From an uncultured Bacteroidota bacterium (GTDB lineage: Bacteria; Bacteroidota; Bacteroidia; Flavobacteriales_F; PHOS-HE28), in assembly GCA_902826215.1 (NCBI GenBank), contig CADEDY010000012.1:1-64000 (forward strand): DNA of 64,000 nt. The letters run 5' to 3'. Below the pieces are notes generated by a model. The model was not told the DNA's origin. It saw only the letters and a program-made list of their open reading frames with translations, and did no database searches. A program made the position numbers and the translations under genes. Below are positions 63,661 to 64,000 of the stretch, in pieces. How positions within the stretch are numbered: position 1 is the first letter of the stretch; each line of letters opens with the position of its first letter.

Positions 63661-63668
63661 TACTTTTG
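63661..63668 (+). promoter_or_regulatory. -7 element of frr
   Basis: TACTTTTG, perfect consensus, 38 bases before ATG 63707. Confidence 0.6.
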
Positions 63669-63706
63669 CGCCCGCTGGCCGTTGGCCGGTTGAATACCAT
63701 TTGACC

Positions 63707-64000
63707 ATGATCGATACGACCGCCGCCGTGAAGCAGTGCGAAGAGCACATGCACAAAACCGTTGAACACCTGGATCACGAATTGACCAAGATCCGTGCAG
63801 GTGCTGCCAACCCCGGCATGTTGGACACCGTCCGCGTGGATTATTACGGTCAAATGGTTCCGTTGAGCCAGGTGGCCTCCGTGAACACCGGGGATGCCCG
63901 CACCCTTTTCGTGAAGCCTTGGGAGAAGAAGTTGATCGATGCGATCGAGAAGGCGATCATCGGAGCCAATCTCGGGTTCAACCCCAGCAACAACGGCGAG
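63707..64000 (+). CDS. frr: Ribosome recycling factor (partial, window end)
   Basis: 98 codons to the window edge: MIDTTAAVKQCEEHMHKTVE, LTKIRAGAANPGMLDTVRVDYYG and VSLNT-like ASVNTGDARTLFVKPWEKKLIDAIEKAI. It frees ribosomes from mRNA after stop codons. The 3' half lies beyond the window. Confidence 0.95.
   Translation, partial: MIDTTAAVKQCEEHMHKTVEHLDHELTKIRAGAANPGMLDTVRVDYYGQMVPLSQVASVNTGDARTLFVKPWEKKLIDAIEKAIIGANLGFNPSNNGE

Overview
The window looks like chromosomal DNA of a Gram-negative member of the Bacteroidota, probably a GC-rich relative of the Flavobacteriales. Evidence: two secreted proteins with type IX secretion (T9SS) C-terminal sorting domains, a TonB-dependent receptor with an N-terminal carboxypeptidase-like domain, an HU-CCDC81/SPOR fusion protein, an exbB-exbD-exbD cluster, LPS-related genes (kdsB, a family 9 glycosyltransferase, an MsbA-like ABC exporter), and promoter -7 elements of the Bacteroidota type TAnnTTTG / TAnnTTCG just upstream of many genes. 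GC content is high by eye (not computed), so long antisense shadow ORFs are common. No rRNA genes, transposases, integrases or CRISPR arrays were seen.

Positions 1-16,300 are the accessory, fast-changing part: a pseudo-receiver/LuxR regulator, a 21-bp tandem repeat array, a fibronectin-III protein, low-complexity and palindromic repeats (four copies of a perfect 20-nt palindrome in a 41-bp period), a GNAT protein, a divergent pair (coiled-coil outer-membrane-like protein and lipoprotein), and two paralogous signalling modules. Each module pairs a multi-pass membrane protein with a single-TM HisKA_3 histidine kinase whose start overlaps the membrane gene; NarL-type response regulators accompany them. 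Secreted proteins, small lipoproteins and one frameshifted gene lie between and after the modules.

Positions 16,300-51,160 are mostly housekeeping: gdhA, dprA, a TonB-dependent receptor, kdsB, a SPOR protein, peroxiredoxin, a HemJ/CopD-like membrane protein, an acyl-CoA thioesterase, a glycosyltransferase, tatD, an asparaginase, tRNA-Ser(GGA), an exbB/exbD cluster with a duplicated exbD pair, dus, a LolC/E-type permease, a methyltransferase, rbfA, an ABC exporter, an acyltransferase, a PBP1-type peptidoglycan synthase, hflX with a cytochrome c, trpS, plsC-like, gatC, a CPBP-family protein lacking its catalytic motifs, a TylF-like methyltransferase and kbl. Genes are tightly packed: several neighbours share ATGA overlaps and four convergent pairs overlap at their 3' ends.

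Positions 51,300-59,280 hold six same-strand genes, five of them with junctions of -1 to 17 bp: a coiled-coil protein, an unrecognised cytosolic protein, an AAA+ ATPase, a second unrecognised protein and two membrane proteins. This is the best candidate for an undescribed multi-protein machine: an ATPase with dedicated partners and a membrane platform. Positions 59,400-64,000 hold a small outer-membrane-like protein and then the classic translation cluster rplM-rpsI-rpsB-tsf-pyrH-frr, with frr cut by the window end. The rplM leader carries two copies of a short inverted-repeat motif around the promoter.
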